A stretch of DNA of 64,000 nucleotides, taken from Sphingobium fluviale (GTDB taxonomy: Bacteria > Pseudomonadota > Alphaproteobacteria > Sphingomonadales > Sphingomonadaceae). The first letter of the stretch is position 1; every line of letters begins with the position of its first letter. A model generated the notes under the pieces. It was not told where the DNA came from and ran no database searches. It saw only the letters and a program-made list of their open reading frames with translations. Where the stretch lies: contig NZ_SBKP01000003.1 in NCBI RefSeq assembly GCF_004122115.1, positions 62,001 to 126,000 on the forward strand. The letters are read 5' to 3'. Shown piece after piece: positions 47,384 to 57,042 of the stretch. A program made the translations under genes and the position numbers.

Positions 47384-48406
47384 TTACCCGAACGCCATTC
47401 GAGAGAGGTCGCCCAGCTCGGCAAAGAGCGCGGCGGCCTTTTTCGTGAGATCTGGCTCGATTTGTGGCGCGGCGCGCTCCGGCATGGCGCGGATTTCCTG
47501 CAAGGGCTTGGCAGCGATACCGAGGCGGGCGGCGAGGGCGGGCCAGAGCGCCGGATCGCCCGCCAGCCCGTCCGAAGGGACGATCAGCACATTGTCGTGC
47601 GCACGCGCGGCCTCGATCAGCGCCCGGTGTGCCGAGATCCAGCGGGCGAGCCAATAGTCCGGCGTTGCGGGATCTCCCGAAATCTCCTCGCTCCCCCAAG
47701 CGAACGGCCTATGTGTAGCGCCGAACTCGTGATGGCCGAGCCACTGCATATACTTCTGCGTAAATGCATCCGCATCGGCGAAGCGGCGATGCTGCGCGAG
47801 CAGGCTCATTGCGTGGCTGGCGGGATCGCGCACCGGCACGATGAAAGTCGAGTCCGGCATTGCTTTGGCCAGCGCGGGCAGGCGCAGGATCATGTTGTTG
47901 TTCTTTGAGAGATAGCGCGTCTTGCCGGTGCGCAGCAGCACAAGGCGGATGAGATCGCAATAGCCGGCGATCTGCTCCCTGTCGGGCTTGTGCGGCGTCA
48001 GCCGATCCTTGCGGATATAATCCTTGCCCGCGAACACGCGCCAATAGACCTCGTCCAGCGCCTCCGGGCTGTGCTGATCGACCGCGATGCCGTCGCCATG
48101 CGCGCGCTCTTTCTTCTCGCCAGCCTGCGCGCCGCGCGCCGAGACTTTCTTCCACAGATTGGGAGCCAGCACGAACGGCATGTCTGCATAGGTGAGCGAA
48201 CCGAACGCGCCGGAGCCGTGGATCTCGCGCATCAGGATGGTCGTACCCGCCCGTGCGAGGCCGCAAACGAAGACATGGCGGCCCTCATCGGGCGGGGCAG
48301 CCTTGAGGAACATGCCTTTTTCTATGTCGTGGATCATCTCCCCGCGCATGGCGGAGCCGAGCGCCAGATGATGCAGCAGCTTTTCCAGCGCGCTGTAATC
48401 AGCCAC
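47384..48406 (-). CDS. Sulfotransferase family protein
   Basis: About 340 residues with a PAPS-binding layout: the 5'-phosphosulfate loop VFVCGLARAGTTILMREI near residue 45 and a 3'-phosphate region VPVRDPASHAMSLLAQH. The acceptor is unknown; surface glycans or small molecules are possible. GTG 48406 is chosen because AAGGTG lies 5 nt upstream and it overlaps the previous membrane-protein gene by 8 bp. Third gene of a leftward set with two small membrane proteins. Confidence 0.8.
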   Translation of the reverse strand: MADYSALEKLLHHLALGSAMRGEMIHDIEKGMFLKAAPPDEGRHVFVCGLARAGTTILMREIHGSGAFGSLTYADMPFVLAPNLWKKVSARGAQAGEKKERAHGDGIAVDQHSPEALDEVYWRVFAGKDYIRKDRLTPHKPDREQIAGYCDLIRLVLLRTGKTRYLSKNNNMILRLPALAKAMPDSTFIVPVRDPASHAMSLLAQHRRFADADAFTQKYMQWLGHHEFGATHRPFAWGSEEISGDPATPDYWLARWISAHRALIEAARAHDNVLIVPSDGLAGDPALWPALAARLGIAAKPLQEIRAMPERAAPQIEPDLTKKAAALFAELGDLSRMAFG

Positions 48407-48779
48407 GCAGCACCTTGATGCGCAGCACGATATAGGCAATCGACACCGCGCAGAGCAGGGCAATTGCGGCGGGCTGCATCAGCAGCTCCAGCCAGCGCGC
48501 CTCGCCACCGGGCGCGGCAAGGCCGATCAGCCCGACAGGCGCCATCGCGCAACACAGCAGCAGGAAAAACAGCACGGAACAGCGCGCCATGCGCACCGAG
48601 TAGACCGGGAGGATCCGTTCTTTCCAGTGATCCGAAATGCGTTTGCTGGCGATGGTGGCGGCGGATTTGCGCGCAACCTCACCCAGGCCGTGCGCCTGAC
48701 GCAGCACCGGCAGCCGCAGCAGCAGCTCGCTGGCGAGGATGGCCGCCAGGCTGAGCAACAGGATTTCTGGCACGCTCAT
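48399..48779 (-). CDS. Small multi-pass membrane protein linked to the sulfotransferase gene
   Basis: A 126-residue protein with three hydrophobic segments: residues 5-26, 68-90 and 97-121, separated by a basic loop (RISDHWKERILPVYSVRMARC). I do not recognise a family. Its 3' end overlaps the sulfotransferase start and it follows the YIGPG protein gene closely, so the three are probably one operon. Confidence 0.65.
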   Translation of the reverse strand: MSVPEILLLSLAAILASELLLRLPVLRQAHGLGEVARKSAATIASKRISDHWKERILPVYSVRMARCSVLFFLLLCCAMAPVGLIGLAAPGGEARWLELLMQPAAIALLCAVSIAYIVLRIKVLRG

Positions 48780-48792
48780 CGGGGAAATGGCC

Positions 48793-49035
48793 TTATTCGC
48801 CTGCCGCGCCGTCGTCGTTGCCCTTCTTGCGCCGCTTCATCATGCGCTTGATCGGATACCAGAGGATTGCGAACAGGCCGAGGAAGATCGAGCCGATCAC
48901 GCCCAGCACCGCGCCGATTGCGCCCGCGCCCACGCCGGGGCCGATATAGGCCAATGCAGGATTGGGCAGCAGAAGCACAGCAAATGCCGCGCTGAGGGCT
49001 ATTGCGGGCATTCGGTTCATCATGTCGTGACGCAT
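48793..49035 (-). CDS. Small exported or membrane protein with AYIGPG motif
   Basis: About 80 residues: a signal peptide (MPAIALSAAFAVLLLPNPALA) followed directly by AYIGPGVGAGAIGAVLGVIGSIFLGLFAILWYPI and a basic tail KRMMKRRKKGNDD. The AYIGPGxGxG sequence after signal cleavage is seen in small bacterial membrane proteins, often near sugar or sulfate-handling genes; function unknown. The second of two adjacent ATGs (49035) has GGGGA 6 nt upstream. First gene of the sulfotransferase set. Confidence 0.7.
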   Translation of the reverse strand: MRHDMMNRMPAIALSAAFAVLLLPNPALAYIGPGVGAGAIGAVLGVIGSIFLGLFAILWYPIKRMMKRRKKGNDDGAAGE

Positions 49036-49145
49036 CATATTTCCCCGGAAATCAGCTTCACCCTGCCTTATGCGGCATGGCGCGGCGGTTGTCACGGCTA
49101 TCAACCATGAATTTGTTGCAGAAGCGAAGGCGATATGCGTCTGTC

Positions 49146-51263
49146 ATGATTGTGCCATTGTGGGACGATTGCCGATATGCGGTTAACGATTTGTCAATTC
49201 CGCGGCGGCATAGCGAAGGCTGGGACGTGGAGAAGCCTTTGCGCAGACTGGGCACACAATTGCTGACTCTCCTCGCGCGGGCGAGGGCGAACGAGGCCGA
49301 TATCAGGCGGCCGCTCGTGGAGAGCCTGTATGCCTCGCCGACATCGCTTGGCATCGGCGCGCTCTCTGGTTTCCTCCTCAGCATCGCGATAGCGCACATC
49401 TCGCATGATCCGGTGATGACCGGATGCGCCGTGATTATCTCCTTGATCGCGGTAGCGCGCAGTATTTCGGCCATTTTCTATTACCGCAAGCTCAAGAGCG
49501 GCGTGGCGCGGGCCTACCGGCGCTGGGAGCTGGCCTATGAACTGGGCGCCTGGAGCTATGCGGCTATGCTGGGTGTACTGGCGCTGGTGACTTTGGTGCG
49601 CACCGACGATTCGGCGATCCATATGCTCTCGGTGTCATTGGCGACCGGCTATGGCGCGGGGATCGCCGGGCGCAACGCCGGCCGGGTCAAGATTGCGCTG
49701 GGGCAGACGAGCCTCGCTCTGCTACCCACGGTCGTGGGGCTGTGGTTGAGCGGCGATTTCGGGTATCGTACGCTCGCGATTGTGCTGTTCGTCATGATAT
49801 TCGCTATGCGCGACATTACGCGCACGACGCACCGCATCGTGGTGGAGGCACTGCGCGGCAAGCAGGAAAAATCCTTGCTCGCCGCCAAGTTTGAGCGGCT
49901 GGCGCGCTATGACAGCCTTACCGGCCTTGAAAACCGTATGGCGATGCAGATGCGCCTGCGCGACCTGTTTGCTCAGAATCGCCGCAGCCATGATGCACTC
50001 TCGATCCTGTGGATGGACCTCGACAAGTTCAAAGAGGTGAACGATTCGCTGGGTCATCAGGTGGGCGATGGCCTGTTGCGTGCCGTGGCGGAGCGGCTCA
50101 CCCAGGCATTGGGCGAGCGTGGCCACATAGCGCGCTTTGGCGGCGATGAGTTCGTTATCCTCTGCCCCGGCGCCAATCGTACCGAGGCGCAGGAGCTGGC
50201 CGCCGACATGCTCGATGCACTGCACAAAGGCCTGCGCGTGGGCGAGCATTTCCTCGTCAATACCGCCTCTATCGGCATCGCGGTCGGCCCGCAGGACGGG
50301 CGAGACGCCGAGGAGCTGATGCAGCATGCAGATCTCGCGCTTTATGAGGCCAAGAACAAGGGCCGTAACCGTGTGGTCAGCTTTGCGTGGTCGATGAAGG
50401 AGCGGTTCCACCGCATCCACGAAATCGAGACAGGTCTGCGCCGTGCGGTCGCGAATGACGAACTGGTGCTGAAATTTCAGCCGATCTTCGAGGTGAAAAG
50501 CGGACGGATCGTGATCTGTGAGGCGCTCTTGCGCTGGAACCACCCGACACTGGGCCAGATTTCACCCGTCGAATTCATTCCACTGGCGGAGAGCACAGGG
50601 ACAATCGAGGAAATCACCCACTGGACCATTGATCGTGCTTGTGAGGCAGCGGCCCATTGGCCGGAGGACGTGCGCCTCGCGATCAATATCTCGCTCGCTG
50701 TGCTGAATTCCGGCGCACTGCCAACCGCGGTGATCGAGGCGCTGGTCAAGACTGGCCTTTCCGCGCGCAGGCTGGAGCTGGAGATGACGGAGTCCGTCTT
50801 TCTTGATGACGACAGCCACACCCAGCATATGTTGAAGGCGCTGCAACAGATAGGCTTGCGCATGGTGCTCGATGATTTCGGCACCGGCTATTCGTCGCTG
50901 AGCTATCTGCGGTCCTATCGCTTCGACAGCATCAAGATCGATCGCAGTTTTATGACCGGCATCGCCACCAGCCGCGAGGATCAGGCGATCGTGCGCGCGG
51001 TGACGCTGATGGCAGAGGCGCTGGACATGGAGATTGTGGCCGAGGGGATCGAGACGCACGAGCAGCTCGATTATGCGCGCGATGCAGGCATCCACAATGT
51101 GCAGGGCTTCCTGATGAGCGAACCGCAATCGGTGGCCGTGATGACCGATATGGTGCTGCGCAATGTGACTATCCCGGCCGCCATCGCCGCCAAATCTGCG
51201 CGCAACGGCCGCGTCAGAGCAGCGGTGACGTCCTCCAAAGAACGCCGCCGCGCGAACGGATAA
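49146..51263 (+). CDS. Membrane GGDEF-EAL protein (c-di-GMP synthase/phosphodiesterase)
   Basis: About 705 residues. Six hydrophobic helices between residues 65 and 222 form a membrane sensor region, then a GGDEF domain with intact GGDEF at 332-336 and an EAL domain with intact EALLRW near 459, DDFGTGYSSLSYL and KIDRSF. Both active sites look complete, so the net direction cannot be told. No RxxD product-inhibition site is found five residues before GGDEF. ATG 49146 is used, but a GTG at 49226 after GAAGG is a real alternative. Ends 17 nt from the convergent RpfF-like gene. Confidence 0.9.
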   Translation: MIVPLWDDCRYAVNDLSIPRRHSEGWDVEKPLRRLGTQLLTLLARARANEADIRRPLVESLYASPTSLGIGALSGFLLSIAIAHISHDPVMTGCAVIISLIAVARSISAIFYYRKLKSGVARAYRRWELAYELGAWSYAAMLGVLALVTLVRTDDSAIHMLSVSLATGYGAGIAGRNAGRVKIALGQTSLALLPTVVGLWLSGDFGYRTLAIVLFVMIFAMRDITRTTHRIVVEALRGKQEKSLLAAKFERLARYDSLTGLENRMAMQMRLRDLFAQNRRSHDALSILWMDLDKFKEVNDSLGHQVGDGLLRAVAERLTQALGERGHIARFGGDEFVILCPGANRTEAQELAADMLDALHKGLRVGEHFLVNTASIGIAVGPQDGRDAEELMQHADLALYEAKNKGRNRVVSFAWSMKERFHRIHEIETGLRRAVANDELVLKFQPIFEVKSGRIVICEALLRWNHPTLGQISPVEFIPLAESTGTIEEITHWTIDRACEAAAHWPEDVRLAINISLAVLNSGALPTAVIEALVKTGLSARRLELEMTESVFLDDDSHTQHMLKALQQIGLRMVLDDFGTGYSSLSYLRSYRFDSIKIDRSFMTGIATSREDQAIVRAVTLMAEALDMEIVAEGIETHEQLDYARDAGIHNVQGFLMSEPQSVAVMTDMVLRNVTIPAAIAAKSARNGRVRAAVTSSKERRRANG

Positions 51264-51280
51264 ATATTCGTCTGGGTTCG

Positions 51281-52270
51281 TTAGCGCCGGTGCAGCCGTG
51301 TCTGTGCGTTTGCCAGCCGTCGCATCATCTTGAGGTCACGCTCGGTCAGTTTCATCGCGGTATCGACCCAGCCATCGACAATGTCTCGCAGCTCCGCCAG
51401 TTCCAGCGGCATCACGCGCCGCCCGGCGCGGAAGACCCCAAGCTGCCCGGCATGCCGATCCCGGTTGGTGGCGATATATTCGCGCGCGACCTCCTCGCCT
51501 TTGCCGGGGTCTGCCAACACCGAGATGATCCCCATCTCGTGCATTTCCTCTGCGGTATAGACCTTGCCAGAGAGGATCATACGTTCTGCCACGGCATGGC
51601 CAAGCCTGCGCGCGAGGATAGAATAGGCGCCCATGCCGGGAAACAGGCCAAACAGCACTTCGGGCAGGCCGAAGCGCGCCTGTCGCTCGGCAATGATGAC
51701 ATCGAAGCACATCAGCGCCTCGAACCCGCCGCCTAGTGCATCGCCCTGCGCCAGCCCGATGTTGATCACCGGCATGTCGTTGCAGTGCCATACGCGGTCA
51801 ACGATATCGACGCACAGATGGCTATATTGCCTCAAAGTCTCCCGATCCTGATTTTCAATGCAGCGCGCGAACATCTCCAGATCGCCGCCGAGGTTGAAGA
51901 CGCCGGGAAAGCGCGAACCGAGCACCATATAACGCAGCGCATCCGGCTCGGCGGCGAAGACCTTCTTCGCCTCCATCTGCCATGTCATCGTATCGCGCAG
52001 CAGGCCGAGATTATAGTTAGGCCGGTCAAGCGGGGTGATGAACGCCCAGAGCGTGTTCAGCTCCGGCTCCCATTGCACATCTATCTGGCCGAGGTCGAAC
52101 AGCTTGGACTGGCCGGGGAGGTCAAAGGCGAGAGCCGTCGCCTCCGCTTGATCAACCGGACTAGCCGCGCTGTCAGGCGAGGCTAAAGCCGGTGCAAAAG
52201 CCACCTCAGTCGCTGAAACAGAATCATCGGCAACCGCGATGTCCATAGGGCCTATCCGTATTTCGTCCAT
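51281..52270 (-). CDS. RpfF-like crotonase, candidate DSF (cis-2-unsaturated fatty acid) synthase
   Basis: A 329-residue crotonase with strong resemblance to RpfF of Xanthomonas, which makes the diffusible signal factor from 3-hydroxyacyl-ACP. Shared blocks include VFNLGGDLEMF, AQGDALGGGFEAL, GLPEVLFGLFPGMGAYS and WVDTAMKL near the end. The two catalytic glutamates of RpfF (141 and 161) correspond to Glu184 and Glu204, 20 apart as in RpfF. An Ala-rich extension of about 50 residues precedes the domain. ATG 52270 follows GAGGGGA. No rpfC, rpfG or rpfB lies nearby. A different crotonase activity cannot be excluded. Confidence 0.82.
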   Translation of the reverse strand: MDEIRIGPMDIAVADDSVSATEVAFAPALASPDSAASPVDQAEATALAFDLPGQSKLFDLGQIDVQWEPELNTLWAFITPLDRPNYNLGLLRDTMTWQMEAKKVFAAEPDALRYMVLGSRFPGVFNLGGDLEMFARCIENQDRETLRQYSHLCVDIVDRVWHCNDMPVINIGLAQGDALGGGFEALMCFDVIIAERQARFGLPEVLFGLFPGMGAYSILARRLGHAVAERMILSGKVYTAEEMHEMGIISVLADPGKGEEVAREYIATNRDRHAGQLGVFRAGRRVMPLELAELRDIVDGWVDTAMKLTERDLKMMRRLANAQTRLHRR

Positions 52271-53874
<1,604 letters not shown>

Positions 53875-53884
53875 GCAAGCACGG

Positions 53885-54757
53885 TCAAACTATTACCGGT
53901 ATGACCACGCCATAGCGCCCAGTTTCCGCATTGTGATTAAGCGAGGTGCGCAGCTGCCGCGCAAGGCCTTCCAGCACGCGGGCGCACAGCTCCGCGCTGC
54001 GCAGCGACGCAATACTGCTCGCGCGCAGCAACGGGGACTCCAGAATGAGGCAGGCTTTCCCAGGCTGATCGTCCATGAATTTCAGGCTGATATGCAGCAT
54101 CCCCGCCATATCCTGCGAAATGGCGAGGTCTGCCAGTTCCGCCGTCATGAATGCCACCGGCGCCGCGACATCCAGATGAAGGCATATATCGTCGCACTCC
54201 ACATTGATATCGAGCGCGCGCGCGTTCTGGATCTGCGCCGATGTTCTGAGGCTGGCGACGATTTCATTGATGACGGCGCGGGCGCTGACGCCTTTCTGCT
54301 CCTCCAACTCCGCATAATGGTTGCGCTGGACGACCGCGAGCGCATCGACCCGCCGCTGGATCGAAAGATAGGCCGAAGCCGTGCCGGGGTCTTCCGTCGC
54401 GCGCCAATGCAGGCTGATGAGGCTGGAGATGATTTGCAGGTTGTTCTTGACCCTGTGGTGCACCTCGCGCGTCAGCCGGGTCTGATCGGCGAGGGCGCGC
54501 TGCATTTCCTGTTCGTGCCGGGCGACATCGCGGCTGAGGGCGTGAAAGGCTTCGCTCAGTTCCGCGATTTCCTGCGCCGCGCTCATCGTTGTTGCAGGCG
54601 GACTCAGGATTTTTCCGGGCCGGTATGTTGCCACTTCGCGCCGCAGCGCCACCAACGGGCGCACAAGCAGCCTGCGCGCGATATGCCAGCCAATTATCGC
54701 TGCCAATGCCACAGCCGCTATCGAAAACAGGGGCATAAGCACGGTGTTATAGTCCAA
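53885..54757 (-). CDS. HisKA_2 histidine-kinase-like protein with degenerate ATPase domain (PhyP candidate)
   Basis: About 290 residues: one N-terminal membrane helix, a short HAMP-like linker, then a HisKA_2 dimerisation domain with REVHHRVKNNLQIISSLISL (His100/101). The C-terminal ATP-binding region has lost key motifs: the N-box position reads FMTAELADLA without Asn, and no DxGxG glycine box follows. Such a protein should not autophosphorylate but could dephosphorylate PhyR, as reported for PhyP of Sphingomonas. The gene lies 8 nt after nepR. Start TTG 54757 or ATG 54736 is undecided. Confidence 0.8.
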   Translation of the reverse strand: MDYNTVLMPLFSIAAVALAAIIGWHIARRLLVRPLVALRREVATYRPGKILSPPATTMSAAQEIAELSEAFHALSRDVARHEQEMQRALADQTRLTREVHHRVKNNLQIISSLISLHWRATEDPGTASAYLSIQRRVDALAVVQRNHYAELEEQKGVSARAVINEIVASLRTSAQIQNARALDINVECDDICLHLDVAAPVAFMTAELADLAISQDMAGMLHISLKFMDDQPGKACLILESPLLRASSIASLRSAELCARVLEGLARQLRTSLNHNAETGRYGVVIPVIV

Positions 54758-54765
54758 GGTGGCCG

Positions 54766-54984
54766 TCAGCTAAGCCGTTTGAGAAGATCGAGCATTTCAT
54801 CGGGCACACGCTCCTCCACCGTCTGCTGGTAGATGGTGCGCAGCGCATTGCCCAATGTCGCATTTTCGTCAGCAATAGGGGCCAGAGGCGATCCATCAAT
54901 GCGATCCACTGCCGCTTTTCCGGGTTGGCCGGGGGCCGGGTAATTCAGCTGGCTCGCAATCCGATCCGGCTCAGTATTGGTCAT
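54766..54984 (-). CDS. nepR: Anti-sigma factor NepR
   Basis: A 72-residue anti-sigma factor that holds EcfG until phosphorylated PhyR sequesters it. A disordered Pro-rich N-terminus is followed by the core ATLGNALRTIYQQTVEERVPDEMLDLLKRL, the two-helix NepR signature. ATG 54984 has AAAGGGA upstream at proper spacing. An EcfG-type promoter lies about 130 nt upstream. Divergent from phyR, and co-transcribed with the kinase-like gene. Confidence 0.92.
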   Translation of the reverse strand: MTNTEPDRIASQLNYPAPGQPGKAAVDRIDGSPLAPIADENATLGNALRTIYQQTVEERVPDEMLDLLKRLS

Positions 54985-55110
54985 CCGTGCATCCCTTTGC
55001 GCCCCTGGTGACGAAATATGCTTCATTATGCAATCACGGCGGTTATGGTTCATAAGCGATTGAAGCCGCCCCGCCAAGCTTGCTGCCATCAACAAATATG
55101 ATGATCGTCA

Positions 55111-55138
55111 GGAAACTATTTTGCACTTGGTTGGTTCC
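55111..55138 (-). promoter_or_regulatory. EcfG-type promoter for nepR
   Basis: On the minus strand GGAAC (55138-55134) is separated by 17 nt from GTTTCC (55116-55111), matching the alphaproteobacterial EcfG consensus GGAAC-N16/17-GTT. The start site would fall near 55105, giving a leader of about 120 nt. It predicts autoregulation of nepR. Confidence 0.75.
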
Positions 55139-55200
55139 ATCGTTTTGGGGGCTGGAAAAAATTGTCTATGCCTCTGCGGCGAGAAGGGAGTGCATGCATT

Positions 55201-55998
55201 ATGTCATTGGGCCAACAACTATACCCTCATCTTCCGTTTTTGCGCCGTTATGCGCGCGCATTGACGGGAAGCCAGATGCGGGGAGACGCCTATGTGCGTG
55301 CCACGCTGGAGGTGATAGTCGAGGCGCCGGACGAGTTCCCTGCCGATATGGATCCCAGATTGGGACTATATCTTATGTTCAACCGGATCTGGACCTCATC
55401 CGATCTGGAAAGCACTGATTTTGGCGGGGCGAACGAGAACGAGCGGCAGGCGCTGGCACGTGCGCGGCTGGCAAGGATGACGCCGTTGCCCAGGCAGGCC
55501 CTGTTGCTGACGGCTATGGAAGGTTTCAGTGTGGCCGAAGCCGCTCTGTTGATGGGAGTAACCGCTGCAGAGGCGGAGTCGTTCGTTGGAGAGGCAATGA
55601 GCGAAATCGATCGGCAGACCCGCGCAACCGTACTCATTATCGAGGACGAACCGATCATCGCCATGGATATAGAGACGATCGTACGGGATATGGGGCATGA
55701 TGTGAGCGGTATCGCCGTTACGCGCGATGAAGCGGTGCAGATGGCCGTTGCACAACGGCCCGGCCTTGTGCTGGCCGACATTCAGCTTGCAGATGATTCC
55801 AGCGGCATAGATGCGGTGAAGGATATATTGGCCCAGTTTACGGTCCCGGTTATTTTCATCACGGCATTTCCTGAGCGGCTGCTGACGGGTGAACGCCCGG
55901 AACCCACATTTCTTATCACCAAGCCATTTCAGCGGCAGACCGTAAAGGCGGCTATCGCGCAGGCGCTGTTTTTTGACGAAGCGACCAGCCCCGCGTGA
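55201..55998 (+). CDS. phyR: General stress response regulator PhyR
   Basis: Partner-switch regulator, 265 residues. The N-terminal half (about 1-138) is a sigma-factor-like decoy with region 4-like PLPRQALLLTAMEGFSVAEAALLMGVT; the C-terminal half is a receiver domain (ATVLIIEDEP...) with phospho-acceptor Asp193 in VLADIQL and Lys241 in LITKPF. Phosphorylation frees the decoy to bind NepR and release EcfG. ATG 55201 follows AAGGGAG; upstream in-frame ATGs are spacer. Divergent from nepR, upstream of ecfG. Confidence 0.95.
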   Translation: MSLGQQLYPHLPFLRRYARALTGSQMRGDAYVRATLEVIVEAPDEFPADMDPRLGLYLMFNRIWTSSDLESTDFGGANENERQALARARLARMTPLPRQALLLTAMEGFSVAEAALLMGVTAAEAESFVGEAMSEIDRQTRATVLIIEDEPIIAMDIETIVRDMGHDVSGIAVTRDEAVQMAVAQRPGLVLADIQLADDSSGIDAVKDILAQFTVPVIFITAFPERLLTGERPEPTFLITKPFQRQTVKAAIAQALFFDEATSPA

Positions 55999-56003
55999 AC
56001 AGT

Positions 56004-56034
56004 GCCGGACGAAGGCATGGTGTTACCGTCCGGC
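56004..56034 (+). other. Hairpin between phyR and ecfG
   Basis: GCCGGACG at 56004-56011 and CGTCCGGC at 56027-56034 form a perfect 8-bp stem. No T run follows, so it may act as a processing site or weak attenuator between phyR and ecfG. Confidence 0.5.
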
Positions 56035-56090
56035 GGCTCCCCATATTATAACCATGCAGGCGGGGCAGTGCAGCGTTGCAAAGGATTGCC

Positions 56091-56705
56091 ATGAGTGACG
56101 GTACGAGTCAGTGCGAACAGCCTGAGCAGGCGCTGAACGACGATGCGTTCAAGCGGGAGCTGGCTGGGGTTATCCCGCATCTCCGCGCTTTCGGCAGATC
56201 ACTCTCCGGCTCGCGCGATCTGGCAGACGATCTTGTGCAGGAAACACTGATGAAGGCATGGGCTGCGCGCAGCCGCTTTCAGGCCGGCACCAATATGCGT
56301 GCCTGGACCTTCATCATATTGCGCAACCACTTCCTCTCGCAAAAGCGCCGCGCGCGCTTTACCGGCGAGTGGGACGATCTTGCTGCGGACCGGCTGCTTG
56401 CGGCTCCTGCCGGGCAGGACAAGCAGCTTGAGCTGGCGGATATGCAGCGCGCCTTGCTGCAATTGCCCGAAAGCCAGCGTGAAGCCTTGATTCTCGTTGG
56501 CGCAGGTGGATTCGCCTATGAGGAAGCAGCCGAAATCTGCGGCGTGGCGGTGGGTACGATCAAGAGCAGAGTGGCGAGGGCGCGCTCGGCAATAGAAAAT
56601 ATTCTGGAGACTGGCGCCCTGCCGCCCCGTGCCGATGGCGTACGCGATGGGGCTGGGCCGCTGGCGGAGATCATGGCGGATGTCGAAAGACTGAGCGGCG
56701 GGTAA
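56091..56705 (+). CDS. ecfG: ECF sigma factor EcfG, general stress response
   Basis: ECF15-type sigma factor of 204 residues that directs RNA polymerase to GGAAC-N16/17-GTT promoters. Region 2 is visible (HLRAFGRSLSGSRDLADDLVQETLMKAW; MRAWTFIILRNHFLSQKRR) and region 4 (LPESQREALILVGAGGFAYEEAAEICGVAVGTIKSRVARAR). ATG 56091 has AAGGA 6 nt upstream. It lies downstream of phyR and close to two nepR genes, the classic locus with one added anti-sigma gene. Confidence 0.94.
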   Translation: MSDGTSQCEQPEQALNDDAFKRELAGVIPHLRAFGRSLSGSRDLADDLVQETLMKAWAARSRFQAGTNMRAWTFIILRNHFLSQKRRARFTGEWDDLAADRLLAAPAGQDKQLELADMQRALLQLPESQREALILVGAGGFAYEEAAEICGVAVGTIKSRVARARSAIENILETGALPPRADGVRDGAGPLAEIMADVERLSGG

Positions 56706-56717
56706 TCGGTGCTGACC

Positions 56718-56865
56718 CTAGGGCCGATCGACATTCCGATGATGACGTGACGAAAATGGTGGTTTTGCGTGACCCGGAGCGCAGCGTACTACAGGTACGT
56801 GAGCACCGGAAGCACGGAAAATCGCCATTTGCAAGCCGTCAGGGCTGAATGTCGATCGGCCCTAA
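56718..56865. repeat. Palindromic MITE-like element with CTAG/CTAA ends, 148 bp (type 1 relative)
   Basis: Ends are CTAGGGCCGATCGACATTC and its near-complement GAATGTCGATCGGCCCTAA. The interior holds CGCAGCGTACTACAGGTACG then TGAGCACC, which is the reverse orientation of the block in the element at 3445-3638. It lies between convergent ecfG and the second nepR, and its right end contains that gene's TAG stop. Confidence 0.75.
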
Positions 56866-57038
56866 TGCTTGCGTCCCAGCTGATTGAGTAGGCTGATCAT
56901 CTCGGCCGGCAAATCTCGCTCCATTCCCACTGGGTAGGCGCTGACCAATGCACGGCCAATCGCCTCGCGGGTGATCGGCGGATCGCGCCTCCGATGGCCG
57001 CTATTATTATTGGGTGGGTGGCGGATAGAATCATTCAC
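56862..57038 (-). CDS. Second NepR-like anti-sigma protein (58 aa)
   Basis: A small frame whose C-terminal half reads TREAIGRALVSAYPVGMERDLPAEMISLLNQLGRKH, which aligns with the NepR core of the first copy (G..AL...Y....E..P.EM..LL..L). Upstream lies a basic, Asn-rich stretch (RHPPNNNSGHRRRD). The proposed start is GTG 57038; ATG 57107 in the same frame is possible but would overlap the glnE start on the other strand. A near-match EcfG promoter lies just before the GTG. Could be a second anti-sigma factor or a weak competitor; a decaying copy is also possible. Confidence 0.72.
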   Translation of the reverse strand: MNDSIRHPPNNNSGHRRRDPPITREAIGRALVSAYPVGMERDLPAEMISLLNQLGRKH

Positions 57039-57042
57039 ACTA

